DNA from: Bacillota bacterium
GTDB taxonomy: Bacteria > Bacillota > Clostridia > Christensenellales > Aristaeellaceae
DNA length: 13,427 nucleotides
Reading direction: 5' to 3'
Assembly (NCBI GenBank): GCA_023421395.1
Contig: JAEZTL010000051.1
Location: forward strand, 1 to 13,427
Of this stretch, positions 7,593-13,427 are shown piece by piece (the stretch's first letter is position 1; each line of letters begins with the position of its first letter). The position numbers were made by a program, and so were the translations under genes. Under the pieces are notes generated by a model, which had not been told where the DNA came from, did no database searches, and saw only the letters and a list, made by a program, of their open reading frames with translations.

Positions 7593-8438
7593 TCACCCCG
7601 CGAGGGCGAGGCGGGCTTCAAGCGACGATGGGGTATCCCCCTTAAAGGCGAGGGTGGAGCGGATCGACAGATTCACGCTGACGGACTCCCCCTCCACCCG
7701 CAGCACGGGGTTTTTGACGAGATTGCGGATCTTTTCGCAGATGAACCCCAGGTCCTCCTCGGAGACGCCGATGATGATGACCCCAAACTGGTCGCCGCCC
7801 CAGCGCCCGACGAAGTCGTTCTTCCGGAAGGCGCCGCGCATCTCTCTTGAAATCGCCTGAACCACCCTGTCTCCGGCTTTGAGGCCGTACGTTTCGTTGA
7901 TCTGCCGCAGGTTCTGAATCTCCGCCATGATGATGGAGAAGGAGATGCCGAGGTTTTCCAGCTCGCTCAGCCGGTTTTTCAGGTAGAAATCCACGTAGCG
8001 CCGGCTGGGCAGGCCCGTCAGCGCGTCGTACAGCATCCCATCCTCGGAAAGCCCCGCCGCCTTGACGGCCTTTTGCTCGACGAATTCGGAAAAAACCTCC
8101 GCCGCACCGACGACTTTTCCACCGTCGCACAGGGGTACTGTCTTGACGGACACCTCCACGGTCTGTCCGTTTTGATGGCGCAGGCACGCGTTCGCCTCCC
8201 TGCGCTTGCCGTCCAGCAGCGTCCTGTGCACGGGGAAGGCGGCGGCGCGCACATGGCTGTTTTCATTTTTATAATGGTACAGCGCGTCGACGTTGCAGGC
8301 TTTGCCGATGATGTCGCCCGCCCTGATGCCGGTAATCCGCTCCGCGCCCTTGTTCCAATAGATGACGACTCTGCCCGAATCGATCAGATAAACCCCTTCG
8401 TTCAGGCTGTTCAGAATGCCCTGATACATGCTGTCCAT
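7593..8438 (-). CDS. PAS-GGDEF protein, divergent diguanylate cyclase
   Basis: This 281-residue protein has an N-terminal PAS domain (about residues 6-120, with 'NEGVYLID', 'YWNKGAERITG' and 'DIIGKAC') and a GGDEF domain from 'YDALTGLPSRRY' (137-148). GGDEF enzymes make cyclic-di-GMP from two GTP; PAS domains sense small ligands or redox state. No signal peptide or membrane segment is seen, so it is cytoplasmic. The signature reads GGDQF (214-218). The usual metal-binding Asp aligns with Glu173 (A-E-I-Q), and the 'GH..GD' element is G-L-K-A-G-D. An inhibitory-site RxxD (R205-D208) is correctly placed five residues before the signature. The domain stops at 'LEARLALAG', without the usual C-terminal 'AD.ALY.AK..GRN' helix. 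Activity is thus uncertain; it could be weak, or a GTP or c-di-GMP sensor. The ATG at 8438 follows a GAGG about 9 nt upstream. A strong promoter lies at 8564-8591. Confidence 0.88.
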   Translation of the reverse strand: MDSMYQGILNSLNEGVYLIDSGRVVIYWNKGAERITGIRAGDIIGKACNVDALYHYKNENSHVRAAAFPVHRTLLDGKRREANACLRHQNGQTVEVSVKTVPLCDGGKVVGAAEVFSEFVEQKAVKAAGLSEDGMLYDALTGLPSRRYVDFYLKNRLSELENLGISFSIIMAEIQNLRQINETYGLKAGDRVVQAISREMRGAFRKNDFVGRWGGDQFGVIIIGVSEEDLGFICEKIRNLVKNPVLRVEGESVSVNLSIRSTLAFKGDTPSSLEARLALAG

Positions 8439-8496
8439 CGTTTATCGCCTCACTCGTCAAAAGTATCCGGTCTGCGCGCGGTTTACGGAACGTGAT

Positions 8497-8547
8497 TCCC
8501 GGGCACGGCGGGTGCGGAGTGATGGGAAGGGGTGAGCGCGCCCGGGA
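8497..8547 (-). promoter_or_regulatory. Structured 5' leader of the PAS-GGDEF gene
   Basis: The transcript from the promoter at 8564-8591 would carry an untranslated leader of about 120 nt. Within it, 8540-8547 pairs perfectly with 8497-8504 (8-bp stem TCCCGGGC/GCCCGGGA), enclosing a pyrimidine-rich stretch of about 35 nt. I could not match it to the c-di-GMP riboswitch consensus or another known class. Each arm also contains CCCGGG and is partly self-complementary, so alternative pairings exist. Confidence 0.4.
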
Positions 8548-8563
8548 TACGTGTTTATCATTT

Positions 8564-8591
8564 ATTGTATGGGTGCGCGGGAAAATGTCAA
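8564..8591 (-). promoter_or_regulatory. Near-consensus sigma-70/sigma-A promoter
   Basis: On the minus strand the -35 hexamer is TTGACA (complement of 8586-8591, perfect consensus), followed by a 16-nt spacer and the -10 hexamer TACAAT (complement of 8564-8569, five of six consensus bases). The region around the -10 is AT-rich within a very GC-rich background. The expected start of transcription near 8557 leaves about 120 nt before the PAS-GGDEF ATG. It is the best promoter match in the window. Confidence 0.82.
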
Positions 8592-8671
8592 TAGAGCGCG
8601 GGTGCATTGCGCGTTGTTTCGTTTTGCGCGATGGCTCCGGGCGTGCGGGCTTCCTCCGCCGCGCTGAATGC

Positions 8672-8732
8672 CGGAAAATAATCAAAATCTGAAGCGGGCC
8701 GGCCGGGAGGATTCCCAGACGGTCCGCTTCAG
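8672..8732 (-). terminator. Probable terminator of the sugar operon
   Basis: In the minus direction, CTGAAGCGG (complement of 8724-8732) pairs perfectly with CCGCTTCAG (complement of 8689-8697). After one mismatch the stem continues with three or more GC pairs. The stem is followed immediately by a T-rich tail, ATTTTGATTATTTT, the complement of 8675-8688. It lies about 230 nt past the oxidoreductase stop codon and just before the promoter of the next minus-strand gene, where an operon terminator is expected. On the plus strand no T-run follows. Confidence 0.7.
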
Positions 8733-8770
8733 ACAAGATCCTTGACAAAGCCCCGGGAGGCTTCCGTCAT

Positions 8771-8954
8771 TCCCGGCCGGCCCGCATGCCGGGAGACGTT
8801 TTCTTCTTTCAGTGCGCGCACTGGGAGAAGAAACAGCACTCTGTGTCAGCACGCCGTCTGGGAATTCGAGGGGGTTTCAGGCATTCGCAGACTCCCTCTT
8901 TCGCATCAAAAAAATCTCGGCGGACGTTTGATGCCCTGGGACATCAGGCGGCAT
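8771..8954. other. Hairpin-cluster element of unknown function
   Basis: Several strong inverted repeats follow one another: 8771-8777 with 8788-8794 (7 bp); 8800-8814 with 8819-8833 (15 bp, loop CGCG, centred on the 14-nt palindrome at 8810-8823); 8868-8877 with 8889-8898 (10 bp); and 8903-8910 with 8927-8934 (8 bp perfect, GCATCAAA/TTTGATGC, with a seven-A run at 8908-8914). A further stem joins 8931-8938 to 8945-8954 with a 2-nt bulge, competing with the previous one. Four non-Watson-Crick pairs within these stems (8808-8825, 8809-8824, 8873-8893, 8876-8890) are G-U in plus-strand RNA but A-C in minus-strand RNA. The element could be a structured RNA, the 3' untranslated region of the sugar operon, or a dispersed intergenic repeat. 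Its end almost touches the oxidoreductase stop codon. Confidence 0.5.
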
Positions 8955-8961
8955 TGGGCCA

Positions 8962-9963
8962 TCACAGCTTCTGAACGGTTCCATCCTCCAGCGACTTCTG
9001 AATGGCCAGCACGATTTTCAAAACGTCGCGGCTCTCGTCCGGCGTGACCGGGGCTGGAGCGCCCGTCCGGATGGCGCCCAGGAAGCCCTCGATTTCTCCG
9101 GCGAACATGTCCGTCTGCTCTGCCGAGAGTTTGACCGCTTCCTCGCTGCCGGCGGGATAGAAGTTGAAGTCGAAGCCCCGCTCGCCGTCCTTGATGTTGT
9201 GGCCCGCGGTCAGCTGGTAGCAGAGTGTTCCATTGTCGCCGGAACCGCGAAACTCAATGGAGAACGGGAAGCTGCCGGTCATGGCGATGGAAGTCTCCAC
9301 CGCCGCCTTCGCGCCGGACGGCCATTTGAGGCAGGTGACCACGTGGTCCCAACAGCCGGAGGGGCTCTTCCAGCCGGAGGCGTAGACCGTCTCCGGCATG
9401 CCGAAGAGGGTATACAGAAAGTCGATGTCGTGAATGTTCATATCGTACAGGCCGCCGCCGCTGACGGCGGGGTTCTCGCGCCAGGCGGACCACCCGGGCA
9501 CCTGCGCGAGCCGCTTTTCGTAGATCATGCGCACGGGGCCCAGCTTGCCCGCGTCGACGAGCTTTTTGATTTCCATGAATTCCGGCCACCAGCGCGCCAC
9601 CTGGGCCACCATGAAGCGGACTCCGTTCTTCTCCGCCGCGGCCAGCATGCGCTCCAGCGAGTCCATCTCAAAGGTGACCGGCTTTTCGCACAGCACGTGG
9701 CAGCCCGCGTTCGCCGCCTCGATGGCGAAGGCCTCGTGGGTGTCGGTGGGCGTACACACGTCGACGACGTCGATCTTCTCATGCGCCAGCGCGTCCGCGA
9801 GCGTGGTGTAGGCGCGGCAGCCTTCGCCCGCGGCTTCCAGCCCCTTCAGGTTCGAGCCCTCGCTGCGGTTGATCACCGCGACCACCTTCGCGTCCTTGAG
9901 CCCTTTGATCGCCGCGATGTGCGCGAGGCCGATGTATCCGGATCCGACGACGGCAATGTTCAT
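8962..9963 (-). CDS. Gfo/Idh/MocA-family NAD(P)-dependent oxidoreductase
   Basis: This 333-residue protein has the family's usual length and plan. An N-terminal Rossmann domain carries GxGxxG (G7-S-G9-Y-I-G12) and the catalytic lysine motif E-K-P (93-95). The C-terminal alpha/beta domain carries the motif G-G-G-L-Y-D174-M-N-I-H178-D-I-D181, whose Asp and His are catalytic in relatives. Such enzymes oxidise hydroxyl groups of cyclitols, sugars or sugar acids, e.g. myo- or scyllo-inositol. After the second strand the sequence reads V-I-N-R, lacking the acidic residue typical of strict NAD use, so NADP use is possible. The ATG at 9963 was chosen because AAGGAGGG lies 7 nt before it and overlaps the upstream stop codon, and because the GxGxxG motif then falls at the usual position. 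An extension to 10083 would overlap the upstream gene. It is the last gene of the operon. Substrate unknown. Confidence 0.92.
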   Translation of the reverse strand: MNIAVVGSGYIGLAHIAAIKGLKDAKVVAVINRSEGSNLKGLEAAGEGCRAYTTLADALAHEKIDVVDVCTPTDTHEAFAIEAANAGCHVLCEKPVTFEMDSLERMLAAAEKNGVRFMVAQVARWWPEFMEIKKLVDAGKLGPVRMIYEKRLAQVPGWSAWRENPAVSGGGLYDMNIHDIDFLYTLFGMPETVYASGWKSPSGCWDHVVTCLKWPSGAKAAVETSIAMTGSFPFSIEFRGSGDNGTLCYQLTAGHNIKDGERGFDFNFYPAGSEEAVKLSAEQTDMFAGEIEGFLGAIRTGAPAPVTPDESRDVLKIVLAIQKSLEDGTVQKL

Positions 9964-9976
9964 GAATGCACCCTCC

Positions 9977-10813
9977 TTACTTGATGGCGAGAATCGTGTC
10001 GAGCGACAGGCGGGCGTTTCGGATCGACTGGTAGGGGAACGCCCGGTAATTGGGCAGGAATTCCACGGTGAGGTAGTCGTCATAACCGATGGAGCGGATG
10101 GCGCGCATCACGGCGTGAAAGTCCACGTCGCCGGCCAGCAGGTCCACAAACGCGCCCAGGCCCGTCTGATCGGCCCGGTAATCGCAGAAGTGCAGCTTTT
10201 TGATGCGCGTTCCGAGGATTTCGATCCACTGCTCCGGATAGCCGATGTAGATGATGTTGCCCACGTCGAAGTACGCGCCCACGCGGGGCGAGCCGATCTC
10301 GTCCAGGAAGCGGCGCATCTCAATGGGGGACAGCAGAAATCTGTTCCACACGTTCTCGACGGCGATGGAGACACCTGCGGCTTCGGCGTAGGGCGCGAGG
10401 CCGGAGAGCGCGCGCTGCGCGTTTTCGTAGGCGCGGTCGTAGCGCACTACGCCCTGGGCGAAGGGCGCGCCCACCCAGCCGGGCACCACCAAAATGGTGT
10501 CCGCCCCCAGGGCGGCGGCGCAGTCGATCTGCTTTTTCACGATGTCCATGGCCGCCCGGGTCTCGGCGGGATCGTCTCCGGCCAGGTTGTGGCTCCAGAG
10601 GTTCCACGCGCCGACGGAGGGAATCTCAAGCCCCAGATCCTCCGCGATGCCGCGGATCTCGGCGAGATCCCGGCCGTTGGAGGCCATGGACAGCGATCCC
10701 TCGTCGGTCAGCACCGGCTCGATGCCGTCGTAACCGGCCTTTTTCGCCTCCGCCGCGGCCTGGCGGATGTCCACGTCCTGCGCGAAGCTGAAGAAACTGA
10801 CGCCCGTCTTCAT
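9977..10813 (-). CDS. Sugar isomerase/epimerase-type TIM barrel protein
   Basis: This 278-residue protein fits the xylose-isomerase-like TIM barrel (AP-endonuclease-2) family. Four predicted metal-binding residues are visible: E153 in 'AVENVW', D183 in 'YFDVGN', H208 in 'LHFCDY' and E251 in 'TVEF'. Spacing and identity match the Glu-Asp-His-Glu metal site of D-tagatose 3-epimerase-like and UlaE-like enzymes, which epimerise ketoses or ketose phosphates; inositol-pathway proteins of the IolE/IolI type share the fold. The start ATG at 10813 has GGGAGGG about 7 nt upstream, in the 16-nt gap after the permease stop. The oxidoreductase follows 13 nt downstream. The pairing with a Gfo/Idh enzyme and an Rbs-type transporter is a common arrangement for cyclitol or rare-sugar catabolism. 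The exact reaction is not determined. Confidence 0.9.
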   Translation of the reverse strand: MKTGVSFFSFAQDVDIRQAAAEAKKAGYDGIEPVLTDEGSLSMASNGRDLAEIRGIAEDLGLEIPSVGAWNLWSHNLAGDDPAETRAAMDIVKKQIDCAAALGADTILVVPGWVGAPFAQGVVRYDRAYENAQRALSGLAPYAEAAGVSIAVENVWNRFLLSPIEMRRFLDEIGSPRVGAYFDVGNIIYIGYPEQWIEILGTRIKKLHFCDYRADQTGLGAFVDLLAGDVDFHAVMRAIRSIGYDDYLTVEFLPNYRAFPYQSIRNARLSLDTILAIK

Positions 10814-10829
10814 GGCGATGCCCTCCCTT

Positions 10830-11771
10830 CTACTTGCGCCGGGTCAGGTTCTGGATGTTGCTGAGCACCACCGCCACCACGATGATCAGGCCCGTGATGA
10901 CGATCTTGATGTACGCGTCGACACCCAGGATGTCCAGCGCGTTGGAGATGATGCCGATCAAAAGGCACCCGAGGAACGCGCCCAGCACCGTGCCGCGCCC
11001 GCCTTCGAAGGTGACGCCGCCGATGACCGCCGCCACCAGCGCGTTCAGCTCGTAGCCCGAGCCCGCGTTGGCGGTGATCGCGTTGAGGCGCGCCGCAAAG
11101 ATCAGCCCCGCGATGGCCACGATCGCGCCGGAGATGCCGTAGGTGACGATCTTGTACAGGTCCACATTGATGCCCGAAAGGTAGGCGTTCTTCTCATTGC
11201 CGCCGATGGCGACGATCCTGCGCCCGAACTTCGTGCGCTCCAGCAGGTAGTACACCATAAAGCACACGATGATCATGAAGATGACCATCAGCGGCAGAAA
11301 GCCCGCCAGCTTGATGGTGCGCATGAAGTCCAGCCTGTTCTGGAACTGCAGAAATGAGCCGCCCGCGATCAAAAGCGAAATGCCGTAGAAGACCTGGCTG
11401 GTGCCCAGCGTGATGATCAGCGGCATACAGCGGGATTTGGCGATGATCACGCCGTTGAAGAGCCCGCAGAGTACGGCGATCCCGACGCCGGCGAGGAGGG
11501 CCGTAAACATGTTGCCGCCCTTCATCAGAACCGTCGCCACCACCACGGCCGAGAGCGTCATCATGCTGCCGATGGAGAGATCGATGCCGCCGCTGATGAG
11601 CAGCATCGACATGGCCATGGTCAGTACGCCCAGCACGGCGATCTGCTGGAAGATGGCGATGACGTTGTTCAGCGTGATGAATTTGGGGTTGATGATGCCC
11701 ACCACCGCCACCAGCACGATGATGACGATGCCCAGCAAAAGCCGTTGGTCCAGTTTCCACGCCTTACTCAT
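10830..11771 (-). CDS. RbsC-family sugar ABC transporter permease
   Basis: This 313-residue, very hydrophobic protein is close to the usual length of RbsC-type permeases. Family landmarks are present: the N-terminal region ends in 'NPKFITLNNV', followed by 'SGGIDLSIGSMM' (about residues 60-71), a cytoplasmic loop 'RTKFGRRIVAIGGNEKNAYLSGI', and 'GYELNALVAAVIGGV' before the last membrane segments. Eight or more membrane-spanning segments are evident. It would form the homodimeric membrane pore served by the ATPase encoded just upstream. The ATG overlaps the ATPase stop in ATGAGTAA (8-nt overlap), which suggests translational coupling. The transported sugar cannot be told from the permease alone; ribose, galactose, xylose, allulose and inositol systems share this type. 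Confidence 0.95.
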   Translation of the reverse strand: MSKAWKLDQRLLLGIVIIVLVAVVGIINPKFITLNNVIAIFQQIAVLGVLTMAMSMLLISGGIDLSIGSMMTLSAVVVATVLMKGGNMFTALLAGVGIAVLCGLFNGVIIAKSRCMPLIITLGTSQVFYGISLLIAGGSFLQFQNRLDFMRTIKLAGFLPLMVIFMIIVCFMVYYLLERTKFGRRIVAIGGNEKNAYLSGINVDLYKIVTYGISGAIVAIAGLIFAARLNAITANAGSGYELNALVAAVIGGVTFEGGRGTVLGAFLGCLLIGIISNALDILGVDAYIKIVITGLIIVVAVVLSNIQNLTRRK

Positions 11772-13311
11772 TGCCCTTTACCCCCAGCGCCTCTTTGATG
11801 ATGGTCTGTTCGTTGATGTCTCCGCCCGTCAGTTCCCGCTTGATCGCCCCGTCCCGGACCACCAGCACCCGGTCGCTCATGGAGATGAGTTCCGGCAGGT
11901 CTGAGGAGATCATCAGGATCGCGTTGCCCGCCTTGGCCAGCTCGGTCATCTGCTTATAGAACTCGGCCTTGGCGTTGACGTCGATGCCCCGGGTCGGCTC
12001 GTCGAAGATGTAGAAGGACTGCCGGGCGAAGAGCCACTTGCCCAGCACCACCTTCTGCTGGTTGCCGCCGGAGAGGTTGACCGCCTCCTGCATCAGCGAG
12101 GGGGTCTTGATCCGAAGGCTCTCCACCATCGGCTTCACCTTGGGCGCCAGGGCCCGGAAGTTGTAATAGACGCCGGGCCGCATGGCCCCGAGGCCCACCA
12201 TCAGCGTGTTCTCCAGCACGCTGGCGTTCAGGTTCAGCCCCAGGCGCTGCCGGTCCTCCGTGATGTGGGCAAAGCCCGCCCGGATGCCGTCCTTGGGGGA
12301 GCGCAGCCGGAGAGGCCGGCCCTCCGCGCGCACCTGGCCGGAGTGGAAGGCGTCCGCGCCGGATATCGCCCGGGCGATCTCGGTGCGACCGGAGCCGACC
12401 ATGCCGAACATGCCCAGAATTTCGCCGCGCCGCACGTCGAAGCCGACCGGGGGGGCGTCTTTTGTCAGTTTCAGGTCCCGGACTTCAATCATCGCCTCGC
12501 CGATGGGGCATTTCTCCCGCTGGTAGAACATGTCCACCGGGCGCCCCACCATGTCGGAGGTGATGTCGTCCAGCGAGCAGTCGCGTGAGGCGTTGTCATA
12601 GGTGCGGATGACCGAGCCGTCCCGGATGACGGTGATCCGATCCGCGATGCGCACGACCTCTTTCAGAAAGTGGGATATGTAGATGATGCTGATGCCCTGC
12701 CGGCTCATGGCGCCGACGAGGTCCAGCACCTTGCCCGCGTCCTCGACGTTAAACATCGAGGTGGGTTCGTCCATGATCAGGATGCGGGAGCGGTTCATCA
12801 GCGCCTTCAGGATCTTGACAAACTGCTGGTTGGAGACGGACATGTTCTCGATCGTCTCCAGCGGGTCGATGTCGATGTGGTACTGGTCCATCAAAGCGCG
12901 GACCTCGCGCAGCATGCCCTTGAAATCGGACACGAAGCCAAAGCGCGTCCGCTCCTTGCCGACGAAGATGTTTTCCACCGCGTTCATCGTGGGGACGAGG
13001 TCGTTTTCCTGGTAGACGATCTCAATCCCCAGCCGGCTGGAGAGCGCCGGGCTCAGGGACTTGAACTCCCGGCCGTCGATCAGGATCGAGCCGGAGGTGG
13101 GCGCGTGGGCGCCGGAGAGGATCTTCATCAGCGTGGACTTGCCCGCGCCGTTTTCACCGACCAGGCAATGGACCTCGCCCTTAAAGACGTCAAAGCTCAT
13201 CTCGTTCAGCGCGCGCACGCCGGGGAATTCCTTCACGATGCCCCGCATCTCAATGACCGGTTTGTCGCTACGGGCAGGCGCCTCGATGCTCATCGGACAT
13301 ACCCCATTCAT
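11764..13311 (-). CDS. Rbs/Mgl-type duplicated sugar ABC ATPase
   Basis: This 515-residue protein has two fused nucleotide-binding domains, as in RbsA, MglA and XylG. Domain 1 has Walker A G-E-N-G-A-G-K-S-T (52-60), Q-loop Gln101, Walker B I-L-I-M-D-E-P-T (177-184) and H-loop Y-I-S-H (211-214). Its signature is unusual: M-S-V-S-N-Q-Q where relatives have LSVGQ-like sequences. Domain 2 has the degenerate lysine-free Walker A typical of the family (G-M-V-G-S-G-R-T-E, 303-311), signature L-S-G-G-N-Q-Q-K (413-420), Walker B Y-I-F-D-E-P-T-R-G-I-D (434-444), and S-S-D in place of the H-loop His. It energises sugar import with the downstream permease. Start choice is uncertain: ATG 13311 lacks a Shine-Dalgarno sequence, while ATG 13293 has GGGG 8 nt upstream; family conservation begins only near residue 19, so either is possible. 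It overlaps the permease gene by 8 nt. Confidence 0.95.
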   Translation of the reverse strand: MNGVCPMSIEAPARSDKPVIEMRGIVKEFPGVRALNEMSFDVFKGEVHCLVGENGAGKSTLMKILSGAHAPTSGSILIDGREFKSLSPALSSRLGIEIVYQENDLVPTMNAVENIFVGKERTRFGFVSDFKGMLREVRALMDQYHIDIDPLETIENMSVSNQQFVKILKALMNRSRILIMDEPTSMFNVEDAGKVLDLVGAMSRQGISIIYISHFLKEVVRIADRITVIRDGSVIRTYDNASRDCSLDDITSDMVGRPVDMFYQREKCPIGEAMIEVRDLKLTKDAPPVGFDVRRGEILGMFGMVGSGRTEIARAISGADAFHSGQVRAEGRPLRLRSPKDGIRAGFAHITEDRQRLGLNLNASVLENTLMVGLGAMRPGVYYNFRALAPKVKPMVESLRIKTPSLMQEAVNLSGGNQQKVVLGKWLFARQSFYIFDEPTRGIDVNAKAEFYKQMTELAKAGNAILMISSDLPELISMSDRVLVVRDGAIKRELTGGDINEQTIIKEALGVKGNE

Positions 13312-13324
13312 CTCGAGATAGAAA

Positions 13325-13356
13325 CCGCCGTGTCTCGCCGGAGCGAGACACGGCGG
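13325..13356 (-). promoter_or_regulatory. Intercistronic hairpin with UNCG tetraloop
   Basis: In the 55-nt gap between the upstream gene and the ATPase, 13343-13356 pairs perfectly with 13325-13338 (14 bp). Read as minus-strand RNA the loop is C(UCCG)G, a UNCG-type tetraloop, among the most stable known; the plus-strand reading (CGGA) is not special. A weak U-rich tail (UUUCUAUCUC) follows, then the ATPase ATG at 13311. A hairpin just after a binding-protein gene is a known device for partial termination or protection of the upstream message, giving excess binding protein over membrane components. That role is inferred here. Confidence 0.75.
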
Positions 13357-13366
13357 GCGTGAGGCG

Positions 13367-13427
13367 TTATGCGCCGTAGACGTACTTGTAGGCGCCCTCG
13401 AAGTCCGACCAGTCGATCCACTTGGAG
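13367..13427 (-). CDS. C-terminus of probable sugar-binding protein (partial)
   Basis: The last 19 codons before a TAA (complement of 13367-13369) read S-K-W-I-D-W-S-D-F-E-G-A-Y-K-Y-V-Y-G-A in the frame that stays open to the window edge. Most of the gene lies beyond the window. It sits directly upstream of the Rbs-type ATPase in the same orientation, the usual place of the substrate-binding protein gene in such operons, and the short aromatic-rich tail is compatible with one. Assignment rests mainly on gene order, so the function call is an inference, though the reading frame is convincing. Confidence 0.6.
   Translation of the reverse strand, partial: SKWIDWSDFEGAYKYVYGA

Larger units (their letters stand above)
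8439..8961. other. Long intergenic spacer between GGDEF gene and sugar operon
   Basis: No protein gene is supported in these 523 bases. Short open frames on both strands have no recognisable domain, no convincing ribosome binding site and compositions expected of chance frames. The spacer contains the PAS-GGDEF leader and promoter (8439-8591), a T-tailed hairpin terminator (8672-8732) and a hairpin-rich element (8771-8954) described separately. The stretch 8592-8670 shows nothing I can name. Confidence 0.75.

Noticed and set aside
5039..7621. Long minus-strand open frame (860 codons) antisense to the modules and running past both terminators
   Set aside because: It is a shadow frame: it crosses the intergenic terminators and the end of the PAS-GGDEF gene, and its repeats are simply the reverse reading of the plus-strand repeats.
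7465..7860. 131-codon plus-strand frame over the intergenic region and GGDEF gene
   Set aside because: It overlaps a terminator hairpin and the well-supported GGDEF coding sequence on the other strand, and shows no domain.
8492..8692. 66-codon plus-strand frame
   Set aside because: It covers the promoter and leader of the minus-strand gene, with arginine-rich random-like translation and no homology pattern I recognise.
8742..8770. Plus-strand promoter TTGACA-17-CGTCAT
   Set aside because: The -35 is perfect but the -10 matches only three of six consensus bases, so it is not listed as a feature; it is mentioned only as context for the hairpin cluster.
8903..8934. T-run (complement of 8908-8914) as an intrinsic terminator just after the sugar operon
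   Set aside because: The T-run lies inside the stem-loop formed by GCATCAAA/TTTGATGC and no GC-rich stem directly precedes it on the minus strand; the hairpin at 8689-8732 with its T-rich tail is a better terminator.
8742..9047. Small plus-strand frames (101 and 62 codons) across the hairpin cluster
   Set aside because: Translations look random, no ribosome binding site is convincing, and one runs into the oxidoreductase gene. The inverted-repeat structure explains the stretch better than coding.
9964..10083. N-terminal extension of the oxidoreductase
   Set aside because: It would overlap the isomerase coding sequence by about 107 nt, and the ATG at 9963 has a strong ribosome binding site with the GxGxxG motif at the normal position.
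1..13427. CRISPR arrays, tRNA or rRNA genes, insertion sequences
   Set aside because: None were seen: no short regularly spaced direct repeats, no tRNA-like cloverleaf noticed, and no transposase-like frame. The only long repeats are the coding modules.

Overview
The window comes from a GC-rich bacterium. Strong AGGAGG-like ribosome binding sites, a near-consensus sigma-70/sigma-A promoter, a giant Ig-like-domain surface protein and an Rbs-type sugar ABC operon together suggest a high-GC anaerobic Firmicute (Clostridia-like). That placement is an inference; there is no rRNA or marker gene to confirm it.

Layout. (1) Positions 2-7264, plus strand: the 3' part of one enormous gene for a secreted or surface protein. 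The visible 2420 residues contain two Big_2-like domains, two further Ig-like domains, and then ten tandem copies of a two-part module of about 191-214 residues that I do not recognise as a named family. The protein ends without any visible C-terminal anchor. (2) 7265-7592: a convergent intergenic region with a hairpin terminator for each direction. (3) 7593-8438, minus strand: a PAS-GGDEF protein with a divergent active site (GGDQF) and a short C-terminus. A strong promoter (8564-8591) and a structured leader of about 120 nt lie upstream. (4) 8439-8961: a gene-poor spacer holding that promoter, a probable terminator for the operon to the right (8672-8732), and a cluster of strong hairpins (8771-8954) that no gene explains. 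(5) 8962-13427, minus strand: a sugar or cyclitol uptake and catabolism operon. In transcription order it encodes the tail of a probable substrate-binding protein, an Rbs-type double ATPase, an RbsC-type permease, a sugar isomerase/epimerase-type TIM barrel and a Gfo/Idh/MocA oxidoreductase. The genes are 13-55 nt apart or overlap.

How the parts work together. The ABC genes would import a monosaccharide or cyclitol, and the TIM-barrel isomerase and NAD(P)-dependent oxidoreductase would begin its catabolism; the substrate cannot be fixed from sequence. A perfect 14-bp hairpin capped by a UNCG-type tetraloop sits between the binding-protein gene and the ATPase gene, a classic place for setting unequal expression. 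The giant protein is probably an adhesin or stalk-like surface fibre. Its GGDEF neighbour raises the possibility of c-di-GMP-linked control of surface attachment, but nothing in the sequence proves a link. The most novel-looking items are the ten-copy module and the structured element at 8771-8954.
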